The notes: generated by a model from the letters alone, not told the origin. A DNA stretch of 8,409 nucleotides from Robiginitomaculum sp. (GCA_026993275.1 JALWUB010000071.1:1-8409); one strand, 5' to 3'. Positions 1 to 6,489 are shown, counted from the first letter of the stretch. Program-made: numbers and translations.

Positions 1-672
1 GATCAGCAATTTGCCATCCACCAGCCGGTCGAGCTTGGCCAGGATCTTTTTCACGCGCTGGCGCAATTCCGAGGACAGCAGCAGAAACTCGCGCACTTCC
101 TTGTAATTGCCAAACGAGGTGCCGCAATGCACCAGCGGGTAGTAATAGCCCTCGGGCTTGCCTTCGGCCTTGGCCGAGACATAGGCCTGGTGGAAATTGC
201 GCAGGAACACCGCCGCCAGGCTTTCGATATTGCCAATGCCCGAGCCATGATAGTTCCAGGCCGTGCACGAGGTCTGGTCGGTTTCATCCAGATAGCGGAT
301 GTCCATCTTGTTCATCAGCCACAACAGCGAGGTCGGATAGCCCGGGATATTGCCGCACTGGCCGCAGGACTTGTGGTGCCAGAGCTGCTGGGTGGGGATT
401 TTCTTGTCCCAGCCGTAAATGGTCTTGGCAATCACCGGCTCGTGCTCGTCGCGCACCCGGTGGACCATGATCTCGCCGTCCTTTTCCAGCTCCCACATGA
501 CCTCGCGGATGTCATGCACCCGGTCCTTGCTGGTCAGCATGGAGCGCTTGTTGATGGTCTGCTCCACCCAGGCGGTGGCGGCCATGGCGTCTTCGCGGCT
601 GAGGTCTGAATCGCGCCATTCGGCGCCGTGCCCGGTAAAGCGTTCGCCGCTTTGCGTGTCTTTGGTGGCCAT
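1..672 (-). CDS. shdrB1: sHdrB1, heterodisulfide-reductase-like subunit B (3' end cut by window edge)
   Basis: Only the first 224 residues are in the window, and the frame stays open through base 1. The ATG complements 670-672 and follows an AAGGAG ribosome site, 24 bases after the sHdrC1 stop, so the two are co-transcribed. HdrB-family proteins carry CCG domains that bind unusual FeS clusters. In the cytoplasmic sulfur-oxidising sHdr complex, B subunits are thought to act on protein-bound sulfane sulfur. The visible cysteines are C103, C106 (motif SCGQCGNIPGYP), C136 (SCTAWNYHGSG) and C183 (VHCGTSFGNY). Their spacing resembles a CCG domain, but the CCG itself reads CTA and the terminal CXXC is incomplete. 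A second CCG domain should lie beyond the window. Assignment as B1, not B2, rests on the dsrE-C1-B1 order and the SCGQCG motif. The family call is strong; the paralogue call is good. Confidence 0.87.
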   Translation of the reverse strand, partial: MATKDTQSGERFTGHGAEWRDSDLSREDAMAATAWVEQTINKRSMLTSKDRVHDIREVMWELEKDGEIMVHRVRDEHEPVIAKTIYGWDKKIPTQQLWHHKSCGQCGNIPGYPTSLLWLMNKMDIRYLDETDQTSCTAWNYHGSGIGNIESLAAVFLRNFHQAYVSAKAEGKPEGYYYPLVHCGTSFGNYKEVREFLLLSSELRQRVKKILAKLDRLVDGKLLI

Positions 673-696
673 GATGGTCTCCTTCGAAATTGAGGA

Positions 697-1440
697 TCAG
701 TCCTCGTGCTCTTCCAGCCAGTCTTCCCAGTCTTCCTTTTTCTCGTCGACAATGTCGATGATGACGTCAAACAGGTTCTCGTCCACGGTTTCCAGCTGGT
801 CCAGAACGCCGGTTTCCTCCCAGATGGTGTACAGCTCGACGGAGGTTTTCAGATTGACTTCCCAGGCGGTTTCCGTGGTGTTCAGGGTCGGCATGGGAAT
901 GGCCTTGCGCAACAGCTTCAAGGGCGCATCGACCTTGGAAATGTTGGGCCCCCAGTCGGCGAAATGGTCCGGGTTGATCATGTCCGGCGACAGCTGGTTG
1001 CCGGTGGAAATGAGTTTCAGCATCACCCGGCTGAAGGGGCGCAGCACGTTCTTGACGCTTTCCATGCCGTGCTTGATGGCGACTTCGCGCATCAGCATCA
1101 CCAGGCCGCCGGGGGAATTGCCGAATGGGCAGCGCGCCGCGCAGGTATAGCACTGGGCGCAGGCCCAGATCTTTTCCTGCATGGCGTCATAAATGCCTTC
1201 GAGGTTTTCGGTCCACAGCAACTGGACGATCTCGCGCGGGCTGTAGTCATAATAATAGGCCGACGGGCAGGTGGCCGTGCAAATGCCGCAATTGAGACAG
1301 CCATTCAGTTCATGGTCAAAGCGCAAATCCGCCTGGATGTCGGCGAAGATCTCTTCAAGCTGTTCGCGCGGCAGCGCCGGTTCGGGGGGCAGCGGATCGC
1401 CGATATAGTCCTGAACGCGTGTGGTGGCCGAATGCGACAT
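697..1440 (-). CDS. shdrC1: sHdrC1, heterodisulfide-reductase-like iron-sulfur subunit C
   Basis: A 247-residue cytoplasmic electron-transfer subunit. Two classical 4Fe-4S motifs are visible: C48-C51-C54-C58 (CLNCGICTATCP) and C94-C97-C100-C104 (CAQCYTCAARCP). In HdrC-type proteins such clusters pass electrons between the B (catalytic) and A (flavin) subunits. There is no signal peptide or membrane segment. The C-terminal 30 residues are very acidic (DEKKEDWEDW region). The frame is open further upstream, but the ATG at 1440 is preceded by AGGAAG at good spacing and starts only 14 bases after the dsrE stop, so this start is preferred. Position directly after dsrE and before an HdrB gene matches the first C subunit (C1) of the type I shdr operon dsrE-C1-B1-A-hyp-C2-B2, as known from Hyphomicrobium-like organisms. 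Confidence 0.92.
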   Translation of the reverse strand: MSHSATTRVQDYIGDPLPPEPALPREQLEEIFADIQADLRFDHELNGCLNCGICTATCPSAYYYDYSPREIVQLLWTENLEGIYDAMQEKIWACAQCYTCAARCPFGNSPGGLVMLMREVAIKHGMESVKNVLRPFSRVMLKLISTGNQLSPDMINPDHFADWGPNISKVDAPLKLLRKAIPMPTLNTTETAWEVNLKTSVELYTIWEETGVLDQLETVDENLFDVIIDIVDEKKEDWEDWLEEHED

Positions 1441-1454
1441 GAAACGTCTTCCTG

Positions 1455-1832
1455 TCAGTATGTGAGAACCTGGATATCCTCTTCCATGACCTCTTCGACC
1501 AGATAGGCGCCGCCAACAATGCCTTCGCATTCCGGGATCAGATCGTCAGTGGTCATGTCGAAAAGGTCGAGATTGGGCGAGCAGCAATAGAACTTCACGC
1601 CGGCCTCGTGGGCGTCCTTGATGAAGTCATACACGCTCTTGGGAGAGCCTTCCTTGACGAACAGCTTTTCCGCCACGCCCTTTTTCATCAACCGGCCCGC
1701 GGTGGCGGTGCAGATCACCTCGACCTCGTATTCCATGGCCGCGGCCACGGTGGCCTGAAAGATCGGTGCACCCAGCTCCTCGCCATTGCGCGGATCGGAA
1801 TTGGCCATGACAATAAGAAGCTTCTCAGCCAT
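1455..1832 (-). CDS. dsrE3C: DsrE3C-type sulfurtransferase
   Basis: A 125-residue DsrE/DsrF-like protein starting MAEKLLIVMANSDPRNGEEL, the usual N-terminal strand and loop of the family. A Cys-Cys pair at C83-C84 (FYCCSPNLDLFD) is the expected sulfur-carrying site; a further cysteine is C102. From memory, the H. denitrificans DsrE3C also has its functional cysteines at 83 and 84. The protein is thought to relay sulfane sulfur, together with TusA, to the sHdr complex in the cytoplasm. An in-frame ATG lies 25 codons upstream, but the start at 1832 follows AGGGAGAA at proper spacing and begins the conserved sequence. It is the first gene of the minus-strand shdr transcript. A well-formed promoter with an embedded palindrome lies about 90-120 bases upstream. 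Confidence 0.9.
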   Translation of the reverse strand: MAEKLLIVMANSDPRNGEELGAPIFQATVAAAMEYEVEVICTATAGRLMKKGVAEKLFVKEGSPKSVYDFIKDAHEAGVKFYCCSPNLDLFDMTTDDLIPECEGIVGGAYLVEEVMEEDIQVLTY

Positions 1833-1921
1833 ATGGTTCTCCCTCAGCGAGCCCGTTTGCCGGGCCTTCAAGTGGCCTGCCGGGAACGCGAATCCCTGCG
1901 GCATCATGCCTCGTTTACAAA

Positions 1922-1950
1922 AGTGTATTAGAACATTCTAATTTACGCAA
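1922..1950 (-). promoter_or_regulatory. predicted sigma-70 promoter of the dsrE-shdr operon
   Basis: On the minus strand, TTGCGT (complement of 1945-1950) and TACACT (complement of 1922-1927) are separated by exactly 17 bases. The matches are 3/6 for the -35 and 4/6 for the -10. The spacer is AT-rich in an otherwise GC-rich region. This leaves an untranslated leader of roughly 80 bases before the dsrE start at 1832. The weak -35 would fit a regulated promoter. The call is read by eye and not experimentally supported. Confidence 0.5.
1927..1942. promoter_or_regulatory. perfect 7-2-7 palindrome, predicted repressor operator
   Basis: ATTAGAA-CA-TTCTAAT is a perfect inverted repeat with 7-bp arms and a 2-bp centre. 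It fills the spacer between the predicted -35 and -10 of the dsrE promoter, where a bound dimeric repressor would block RNA polymerase. Sulfur-oxidation loci of this type are known to be controlled by ArsR-family sulfane-sulfur sensors (sHdrR, SoxR), so such a protein is the leading candidate. That identity is inference; no regulator gene is in the window. Confidence 0.6.
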
Positions 1951-1989
1951 GGGGCATCATACACCATTTTTGCCGCCTTGGCTTGCGCG

Positions 1990-2003
1990 GGCGTTTTCAC
2001 GCC
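1990..2003 (-). other. short hairpin with GAAA tetraloop at the end of the GATase-like gene
   Basis: On the minus-strand transcript GGCGU-GAAA-ACGCC forms a 5-bp stem closed by a GNRA-type tetraloop. It includes the stop codon of the GATase-like gene (1997-1999). No U-run follows, so it is not a standard intrinsic terminator. It may mark or stabilise a 3' end, or be incidental. Confidence 0.3.
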
Positions 2004-2698
2004 GCATCCATCCAGCCGGTCATCTGCACCAGGCCGGTCATGATGGGGACCAGGGCATCCTCGATTTGCGTTTTGGCGGCGCGCAGGGCGGCGAAGGCTT
2101 CGCGGGTATCGCCTTCCGGGCCTTCCTCGAATTCCATGACCAGATCTTCTGCCATGGCCAGCTTGAAGGCCGGATGGCCGGTAAAGCCGAAGGCATTGCC
2201 GCCGATCTGGAACACCGCCGGGCGGCCGGTCTCGTCTTCGGCGAGAATGCGCGCATAAGCGGGGGGCACGGGCCGGTCGCGCATATAGACCACATGGGGA
2301 AATTCCGGCGGCAGATAGCCGTTCAGGGCATCATCATCGACGCGCCGGGCGGTGCCGACGCTGAATGTGAGCGGCGCTGGCTCCACCGTGCCCTCTGCGG
2401 CGAGGCTGAGGATTTGCGCGCCCAGGCCGATGCCGACAATGGGCGTGCCCAGCATCAGCGCGGCGCGGGTCAGGGCAACCTCCTCGGTCAGGGTTGGCAC
2501 ATCGCGTGTCCCTGCGCTGCCCCACGGGCCGCCCCCCAGCAGGATGAGGCCATCGCCCAGGGTGGCAATATCGGGCGGCTTGCCGCTTTCGGTGAAGGGC
2601 CGCGCATAGTTGAAGCGAATGCGCCGCCCCTCCAGATGGTCTTCCATCAGGCCAAGATATTCCGCCGAGGTGTGCTGGATAACCGAGAGATATTTCAA
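1997..2698 (-). CDS. class I glutamine amidotransferase-like protein lacking catalytic Cys and Glu
   Basis: A 233-residue protein with the class I GATase fold, close to the usual length of a free-standing domain. The start MKYLSVIQHTSAEYLG matches the first beta strand of these proteins. LILLGGGPWG (51-60) is the glycine loop of the oxyanion-hole region. The nucleophile elbow, normally GxCxGxQ, reads GIGLGAQ at 89-95, so the Cys is Gly91. The normal His-Pro-Glu reads HPA at 175-177, so His remains but Glu is Ala. Glutamine hydrolysis by the standard triad is therefore unlikely. The start codon is TTG at 2698, with GGGGAAG a few bases upstream; no ATG is available before residue 18. The gene lies upstream of dsrE in the same direction and is divergent from lipS1. 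GATase-like genes are, as I recall, found near some shdr loci. The role is unknown. Confidence 0.8.
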   Translation of the reverse strand: MKYLSVIQHTSAEYLGLMEDHLEGRRIRFNYARPFTESGKPPDIATLGDGLILLGGGPWGSAGTRDVPTLTEEVALTRAALMLGTPIVGIGLGAQILSLAAEGTVEPAPLTFSVGTARRVDDDALNGYLPPEFPHVVYMRDRPVPPAYARILAEDETGRPAVFQIGGNAFGFTGHPAFKLAMAEDLVMEFEEGPEGDTREAFAALRAAKTQIEDALVPIMTGLVQMTGWMDAA

Positions 2699-2791
2699 CG
2701 CGCGCTTCCCCGCCCCTTGCCGTTTGCCTGCATGGCTGGCACACTGTATATTAGAAAAAGCGCATATTGGCTAGCGCCGGGAGGAAAGCCG
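2699..2791. promoter_or_regulatory. divergent intergenic region between the GATase-like gene and lipS1
   Basis: This 93-bp gap must hold start signals for both directions. The AT-rich core at 2741-2772 contrasts with the surrounding GC-rich sequence. A clear plus-strand promoter is given separately. For the minus strand only a weak candidate is visible (TATACA as -10, with TAGCCA 17 bases upstream), overlapping the plus-strand -10. Shared control of the two directions is therefore possible. Confidence 0.5.
2724..2752 (+). promoter_or_regulatory. predicted sigma-70 promoter of lipS1-lipT-lipS2
   Basis: TTGCCT (2724-2729) and TATATT (2747-2752) are 17 bases apart. They match the consensus at 4/6 and 5/6 positions. 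Transcription would begin near 2759, leaving a short leader that contains the strong GGAGG ribosome site (2780-2784) of lipS1. The octamer TATTAGAA (2749-2756) overlaps the -10 and is identical to 1926-1933 in the dsrE promoter. Confidence 0.55.
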
Positions 2792-3826
2792 ATGAACTGG
2801 CAGGCAGGGCTTGCGGGCATAGAAGCCCTGGAAGACGCGGACTGGGATGCGGAACTGATCGCCGCGTTCGAAGCCAATGCAGCGCAGGCGCTGGCCCGGC
2901 CGATTCGCTTTTCCACGCCGACCTTCAAGGAATACGAATCTTCCGAGCTTTCCGGTTGCGGCAAGAACTCGTTTCCGGCGTTCTCGATCACGGCCGGGGG
3001 CTGTGCGCTCAATTGCGATCACTGCCAGAAGAAAATCCTGGAGCCGATGATTCCGGCGACCAAACCGGAGCATCTTGACCGGCAGGTGCGTGACATGATC
3101 TTGCTGCAAAACCTGCAAGGGTTCCTGCTCTCGGGCGGCTCCAACAAGCGCAATGAGATTAAATATGAGCGCTATCTGCCTGTAGTCGAAGGGCTGAAAC
3201 GCGATTTCCCGCATTTGCAGGTGGCCATCCACACGGCGCTTCTGGACGAGGCCGCGGCACGGCGCATGGAGGCAGCGGGAGTGGATTCGGCGATGATGGA
3301 TGTCATTGGCGCGCAGGAAACCATCGAGCAGGTCTACAAGCTGGACCGTCCGGTGGCGGATTTTGAAGCCACTCTGGCGGCGCTCACCTCCACCAGCCTG
3401 AAAGTCACCCCGCACATCGTCATCGGCCTGCATTATGGGGAGATTCTGGGCGAAGCCAATGCGCTCGATATTGTCAGCCGCTATGACGTGCACGCGCTGG
3501 TGCTGGTGGTCATCATGCCGTTTTACGCCAAGCCCGGCACCTTCAAGACGCCATCCACCGCGGATGTGGGCCGCATTTTCCTGGAAGCGCGCCAGCGCAT
3601 CCCGGACAAGCAGGTGCTCCTGGGCTGCGCCCGCCCGCCCGGCATGCACAAGCGCATCACCGATGCGTATGCGGTCATGGCCGGGCTCGACGGCATCGCC
3701 TTTCCCGCTGACGGCGCGGTGGCTGTCTGCGAAGCCATTGGCCGCCCGTTTCATCAGGAACACGCCTGCTGTGCCATCAAGATTGGCGGCGGCAAGGCCG
3801 CCATGGCGTCGTCATGCGCGGCATGA
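2792..3826 (+). CDS. lipS1: LipS1, radical-SAM lipoyl synthase component
   Basis: A 344-residue radical-SAM protein. The SAM-cluster motif CX3CX2C is C71-C75-C78 (GGCALNCDHC). LLSGGS at 112-117 is the glycine-rich SAM-binding loop. Further cysteines that could serve an auxiliary FeS cluster are C56 (SGCGKNSFPAF), C279 (LGCARPPG), C326 and C327. LipS1 and LipS2, first characterised in Thermococcus as biotin-synthase-like proteins, together replace LipA. They insert sulfur at C6 and C8 of a bound octanoyl chain, LipS1 probably at C6. The reading frame is open far upstream, but the ATG at 2792 follows GGGAGGAAAG at ideal spacing. The stop overlaps the start of lipT, so translation is coupled. 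In this context the lipoylated product is probably the sHdr partner LbpA. Confusion with BioB is unlikely given the neighbouring lipT, lipS2 and ligase genes. Confidence 0.88.
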   Translation: MNWQAGLAGIEALEDADWDAELIAAFEANAAQALARPIRFSTPTFKEYESSELSGCGKNSFPAFSITAGGCALNCDHCQKKILEPMIPATKPEHLDRQVRDMILLQNLQGFLLSGGSNKRNEIKYERYLPVVEGLKRDFPHLQVAIHTALLDEAAARRMEAAGVDSAMMDVIGAQETIEQVYKLDRPVADFEATLAALTSTSLKVTPHIVIGLHYGEILGEANALDIVSRYDVHALVLVVIMPFYAKPGTFKTPSTADVGRIFLEARQRIPDKQVLLGCARPPGMHKRITDAYAVMAGLDGIAFPADGAVAVCEAIGRPFHQEHACCAIKIGGGKAAMASSCAA

Positions 3827-4893
3827 TGAGGCAATCTCCCGACATTCTCGTTCTCGGCCTTGGCCCGGCGGGGGCCTGCGCGGCAAGAGCGGCGGCGGAA
3901 GAAAATTGCGCAGTCCTTGCCGTTGAGCGGAAAAAGTCTCCTGGCGCGCCGGTGCAATGCGCCGAGTTTGTGCCCGCCATGCTTGGCAGTGAAGTGCGCG
4001 ATCTGAACGGCGCGCGCATTCAGCCGATCACCGCCATGCTGACACAGGTGGAAAGCGAGGCACCGGACCTGATGGCGGATTTTCCGGGCCAGATGATCGA
4101 CCGGGAGCGCTTCGATGCGGCGCTGGCGCAGGAGGCAGAAGCGGCGGGGGCGGAATGCCTCTGCGGGCAGGCGGTGCGCGCCATTGATGCCAGTGGCGCG
4201 GTGACCCTGGCCGATGGCACGCGGTTGTGCCCCAGGGTCATCATCGGCGCGGACGGGCCGCGCTCGCTGGCGGGCAAGGCCATCGGTGCGGTCAACAGCG
4301 ACGTTCTGGAAACCCGTCAGATCACCGTGCCCTTGCTGCAACCGTTTGAGTCCACCGACATCTTTCTCAGCGCCGGGATTCGCGGCGGCTATGGCTGGCT
4401 GTTTCCCAAGGGGGAGGTGGCCAATCTGGGCCTTGGGGTCATGGCTGCAGACAAGGCGCGCCTCAAGCCTTTGCTGGAAAGCCTGCATCAAAAACTGGTG
4501 GCCGAAGGCCGGGTCGGGCGCAAGATTCTGTGCCATACCGGCGGCGCCATTCCGGCAGGCGGCATGGTCGGGCCATATGGCCGGTTGGGCGAAACTTTGG
4601 TGCTGCTGGCGGGCGATGCGGCGGGGCTGACCAACCCGGTCACCGGCGCGGGCATCAATGCGGCGGTGCAGTCCGGCACCATGGCCGGCGAAGCGGCGGC
4701 GGACTGGCTGGCCGGCGATGCATCTGCACCGGACGATTACGCCCAGGACCTGGATGATGTTTTTGGCGCCTCCCTGCGCCGGGCGCTGGCGCGCCGCCAT
4801 GAACTGATGCGTGCCTATGCCAATGAAAACACCCCAAGCCCGGCGCAAATGCGTGCGGGCTGGATTGCCTATTCAGAATACTGGGCCGCATGA
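3814..4893 (+). CDS. lipT: LipT, FAD-dependent oxidoreductase of the geranylgeranyl-reductase family
   Basis: A 359-residue flavoprotein. The Rossmann FAD motif is GLGPAG at 15-20, followed by the ribose-binding acidic residue in VERKK (38-42). GADGPRS (145-151) and AGDAAGLTNPVTGAGIN (266-282) are the DG and GD motifs of the geranylgeranyl-reductase/PHBH fold. YGWLFPKG (193-200) is typical of the reductase subfamily. Alone it would be annotated as a geranylgeranyl reductase, but its place between lipS1 and lipS2 identifies it as LipT. LipT is proposed to deliver electrons to the two radical-SAM lipoyl synthases. The start is uncertain: ATG at 3814 overlaps lipS1 by 13 bases, ATG at 3823 gives the common ATGA overlap, and a third lies at 3826. 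None has a strong ribosome site, so translational coupling is likely. Confidence 0.85.
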   Translation: MRGMMRQSPDILVLGLGPAGACAARAAAEENCAVLAVERKKSPGAPVQCAEFVPAMLGSEVRDLNGARIQPITAMLTQVESEAPDLMADFPGQMIDRERFDAALAQEAEAAGAECLCGQAVRAIDASGAVTLADGTRLCPRVIIGADGPRSLAGKAIGAVNSDVLETRQITVPLLQPFESTDIFLSAGIRGGYGWLFPKGEVANLGLGVMAADKARLKPLLESLHQKLVAEGRVGRKILCHTGGAIPAGGMVGPYGRLGETLVLLAGDAAGLTNPVTGAGINAAVQSGTMAGEAAADWLAGDASAPDDYAQDLDDVFGASLRRALARRHELMRAYANENTPSPAQMRAGWIAYSEYWAA

Positions 4894-4923
4894 TATGCTG
4901 TCTGCAAAACGGAGTCCTTGAGC

Positions 4924-6216
4924 ATGACCTGTCTGAAACCTGAAAACGCAGGGCCCGCGGCAAGCGGGCTGAATGGCCTTGACTTCAACCCGTTCGAGGT
5001 GATGGAGCCGCGGGCGCCGCAGGCGATTCCGGCCGAAGCGCGCAATGGCGGCCGGGTCAAGGCGGCGGGCGCACGGCCCAAGGGGCTGTATTTGCCCAAC
5101 AACAACATCCAGACGCCCAACATGACCTCGCCGGAATATGTGCAGCTTTCCACGGCGGCGGCGATCACGCTGGGCATCATGCCGGGCAAGATGCACCGTT
5201 GCGGCTGCACACGTTGCCTCAATTTGCTGCTGACCTATCCCGAGGGCTGCCGCGCCAATTGCGCCTATTGCGGCCTGGCGCGCCACCGCGAGGCCGAGCG
5301 CGACTATGCCGACCGCAATTTCATCCGTGTCGACTGGCCCTCGGTGCCGATGGCGCAGATTGCCGAAATCGTCGGCAGGGACCCGGAGGCCAGCCCGTTT
5401 CACCGCATGTGCATTTCCATGATTACCCATCCGCGCTCGGATGAGGACACGGTCAGCGTGCTGAAGACCTGGACCGATGCGGTGGACCCGGATGCCATCC
5501 CGATTTCCATCCTCTCCAACCCGACCACCATGACGCGCGCCGATGTGCAGCGCCTGCGCGACATGGGCGCGGACATTTTCACCGTGGCGCTGGATGCGGC
5601 GACGCCGGAGATTTTTGACCGCACAAGGGGCAAGGGCGTGCAATCGCCCCACAGCTGGCAAAAATACTGGGAAATCCTCAATGATGCGCGCGACATTTTC
5701 GGGCCGCAAAAGTTTGGCGCCCATATCATTGTCGGCATGGGCGAGACCGAGCACGAAATCCTGGACCTGGTGCAGCAATTGGTGGACATGGGCGGGCACA
5801 GCCACATGTTCTGCTTCTACCCGGAGAAAGGCTCGCTGATGGACCATCTGCCCGCGACCCCGCGCGACCAGTGGCGCAGGGTGCAGCTGGCGCGCTATCT
5901 GATTGATTATTATGGCGTGCGCGTGGAGCAAATGCGCTTTGACGAGCAGGGCCGGGTGGTGGACTTCGGGCTGCCGCAGGCCGAGCTGGATGGCATCATT
6001 GATGCGGGCACCGCGTTTCGCACCTCGGGCTGCCCCGGCAAGTTTGCCGAAGACATTTCCGCCTGCGACCGGCCCTATGGCGACAGCCCGCCCTCCGACA
6101 TTGCCTCCTATCCCTTTGCGCCCGCCGATGCGGACCTGCGCCGCATCCGCCACCAGCTTGGCATGGAAAAACCCGGCGAGCCTTACGAGGAAGGCGAGGA
6201 ACTGGAGGGGTATTGA
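4924..6216 (+). CDS. lipS2: LipS2, radical-SAM lipoyl synthase component
   Basis: A 430-residue radical-SAM protein. The SAM-cluster motif is C109-C113-C116 (CRANCAYC). A separate cysteine group just before it, C93-C95-C98 (HRCGCTRC), and C370 and C381 near the C-terminus (SGCPGKF, SACDRPYG) are candidates for an auxiliary cluster. Lipoyl and biotin synthases use such a cluster as the sulfur donor. LipS2 is the partner of LipS1 and probably places the first sulfur, at C8 of the octanoyl chain. An in-frame TTG at 4918 is only 3 bases from the GGAG site (4911-4914), while the ATG at 4924 has 9-base spacing, so the ATG is preferred. The gap after lipT is 30 bases. The protein ends in an acidic tail (EEGEELEGY). 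Confidence 0.88.
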   Translation: MTCLKPENAGPAASGLNGLDFNPFEVMEPRAPQAIPAEARNGGRVKAAGARPKGLYLPNNNIQTPNMTSPEYVQLSTAAAITLGIMPGKMHRCGCTRCLNLLLTYPEGCRANCAYCGLARHREAERDYADRNFIRVDWPSVPMAQIAEIVGRDPEASPFHRMCISMITHPRSDEDTVSVLKTWTDAVDPDAIPISILSNPTTMTRADVQRLRDMGADIFTVALDAATPEIFDRTRGKGVQSPHSWQKYWEILNDARDIFGPQKFGAHIIVGMGETEHEILDLVQQLVDMGGHSHMFCFYPEKGSLMDHLPATPRDQWRRVQLARYLIDYYGVRVEQMRFDEQGRVVDFGLPQAELDGIIDAGTAFRTSGCPGKFAEDISACDRPYGDSPPSDIASYPFAPADADLRRIRHQLGMEKPGEPYEEGEELEGY

Positions 6217-6261
6217 GCCAAAGCTGCTATCTTTTTGGCCATTTTCCGCTAAACTGTATTT

Positions 6262-6486
6262 ATGACTGAAGATACTGAAAATCTTGTGCTGGAGCATTTG
6301 CGCCACTTGCGCAAGGAAATGGATGGCTTGCGCGATGATGTGCGGGATCTGAAGTTTCGCACCAACAGGATCGAACAAGGACAGGCCTCTGTGGAGCAGG
6401 CGCTGGCGCATCACAGCGGCAAGCTGGACCGCATTGACGACCGGCTCGCGCATATCGAAAAACGGCTCAATCTTGTTGAAGCCTGA
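6262..6486 (+). CDS. small coiled-coil protein of unknown function
   Basis: A 74-residue charged protein starting MTEDTENLVLEHLRHLRKEM. Hydrophobic positions recur at heptad-like spacing (for example LRHLRKEMDGLRDDV and IDDRLAHIEKRLNLVEA), which predicts one long helix forming a coiled coil. It has no cysteines, signal peptide or membrane segment. Similar small proteins are, as I recall, common as hypothetical proteins in Alphaproteobacteria, without a defined role. It begins 45 bases after lipS2 and ends 3 bases before the ligase start, so it is probably translated with the ligase. No Shine-Dalgarno sequence is visible before the ATG. Coding potential is supported by the regular heptads and exact fit between neighbours. 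It is not a usual member of the lipoate cluster. Confidence 0.72.
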   Translation: MTEDTENLVLEHLRHLRKEMDGLRDDVRDLKFRTNRIEQGQASVEQALAHHSGKLDRIDDRLAHIEKRLNLVEA

Positions 6487-6489
6487 GTC

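Noticed and set aside
419..1506. Two plus-strand open frames of over 240 codons opposite sHdrC1 and sHdrB1
   Set aside because: The minus-strand genes have ribosome sites, FeS motifs and operon spacing; the plus-strand translations are low-complexity and without motifs.
1950..1996. Intrinsic terminator after the GATase-like gene
   Set aside because: The nearby GC-rich pairings (CGCC/GGCG) are followed by an A-run, not a U-run, in the transcript direction.
1970..2791. Long plus-strand open frame running in front of and in frame with lipS1
   Set aside because: It is antisense to the GATase-like gene, shows no family motif, and the strong GGAGG site and conserved N-terminus place the lipS1 start at 2792. 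The open frame reflects high GC codon bias.
2792..3826. Biotin synthase (BioB) as the identity of the radical-SAM gene
   Set aside because: LipS-type proteins are often misannotated as BioB. The lipT, lipS2 and ligase neighbours and the absence of any biotin gene favour LipS1.
3754..4848. 364-codon minus-strand open frame opposite lipT
   Set aside because: Shadow of the well-supported FAD protein, with no motif of its own.
3814..4893. Geranylgeranyl reductase of chlorophyll or archaeal lipid synthesis
   Set aside because: The fold matches, but there is no isoprenoid or pigment gene nearby, and the gene is translationally coupled to lipS1.
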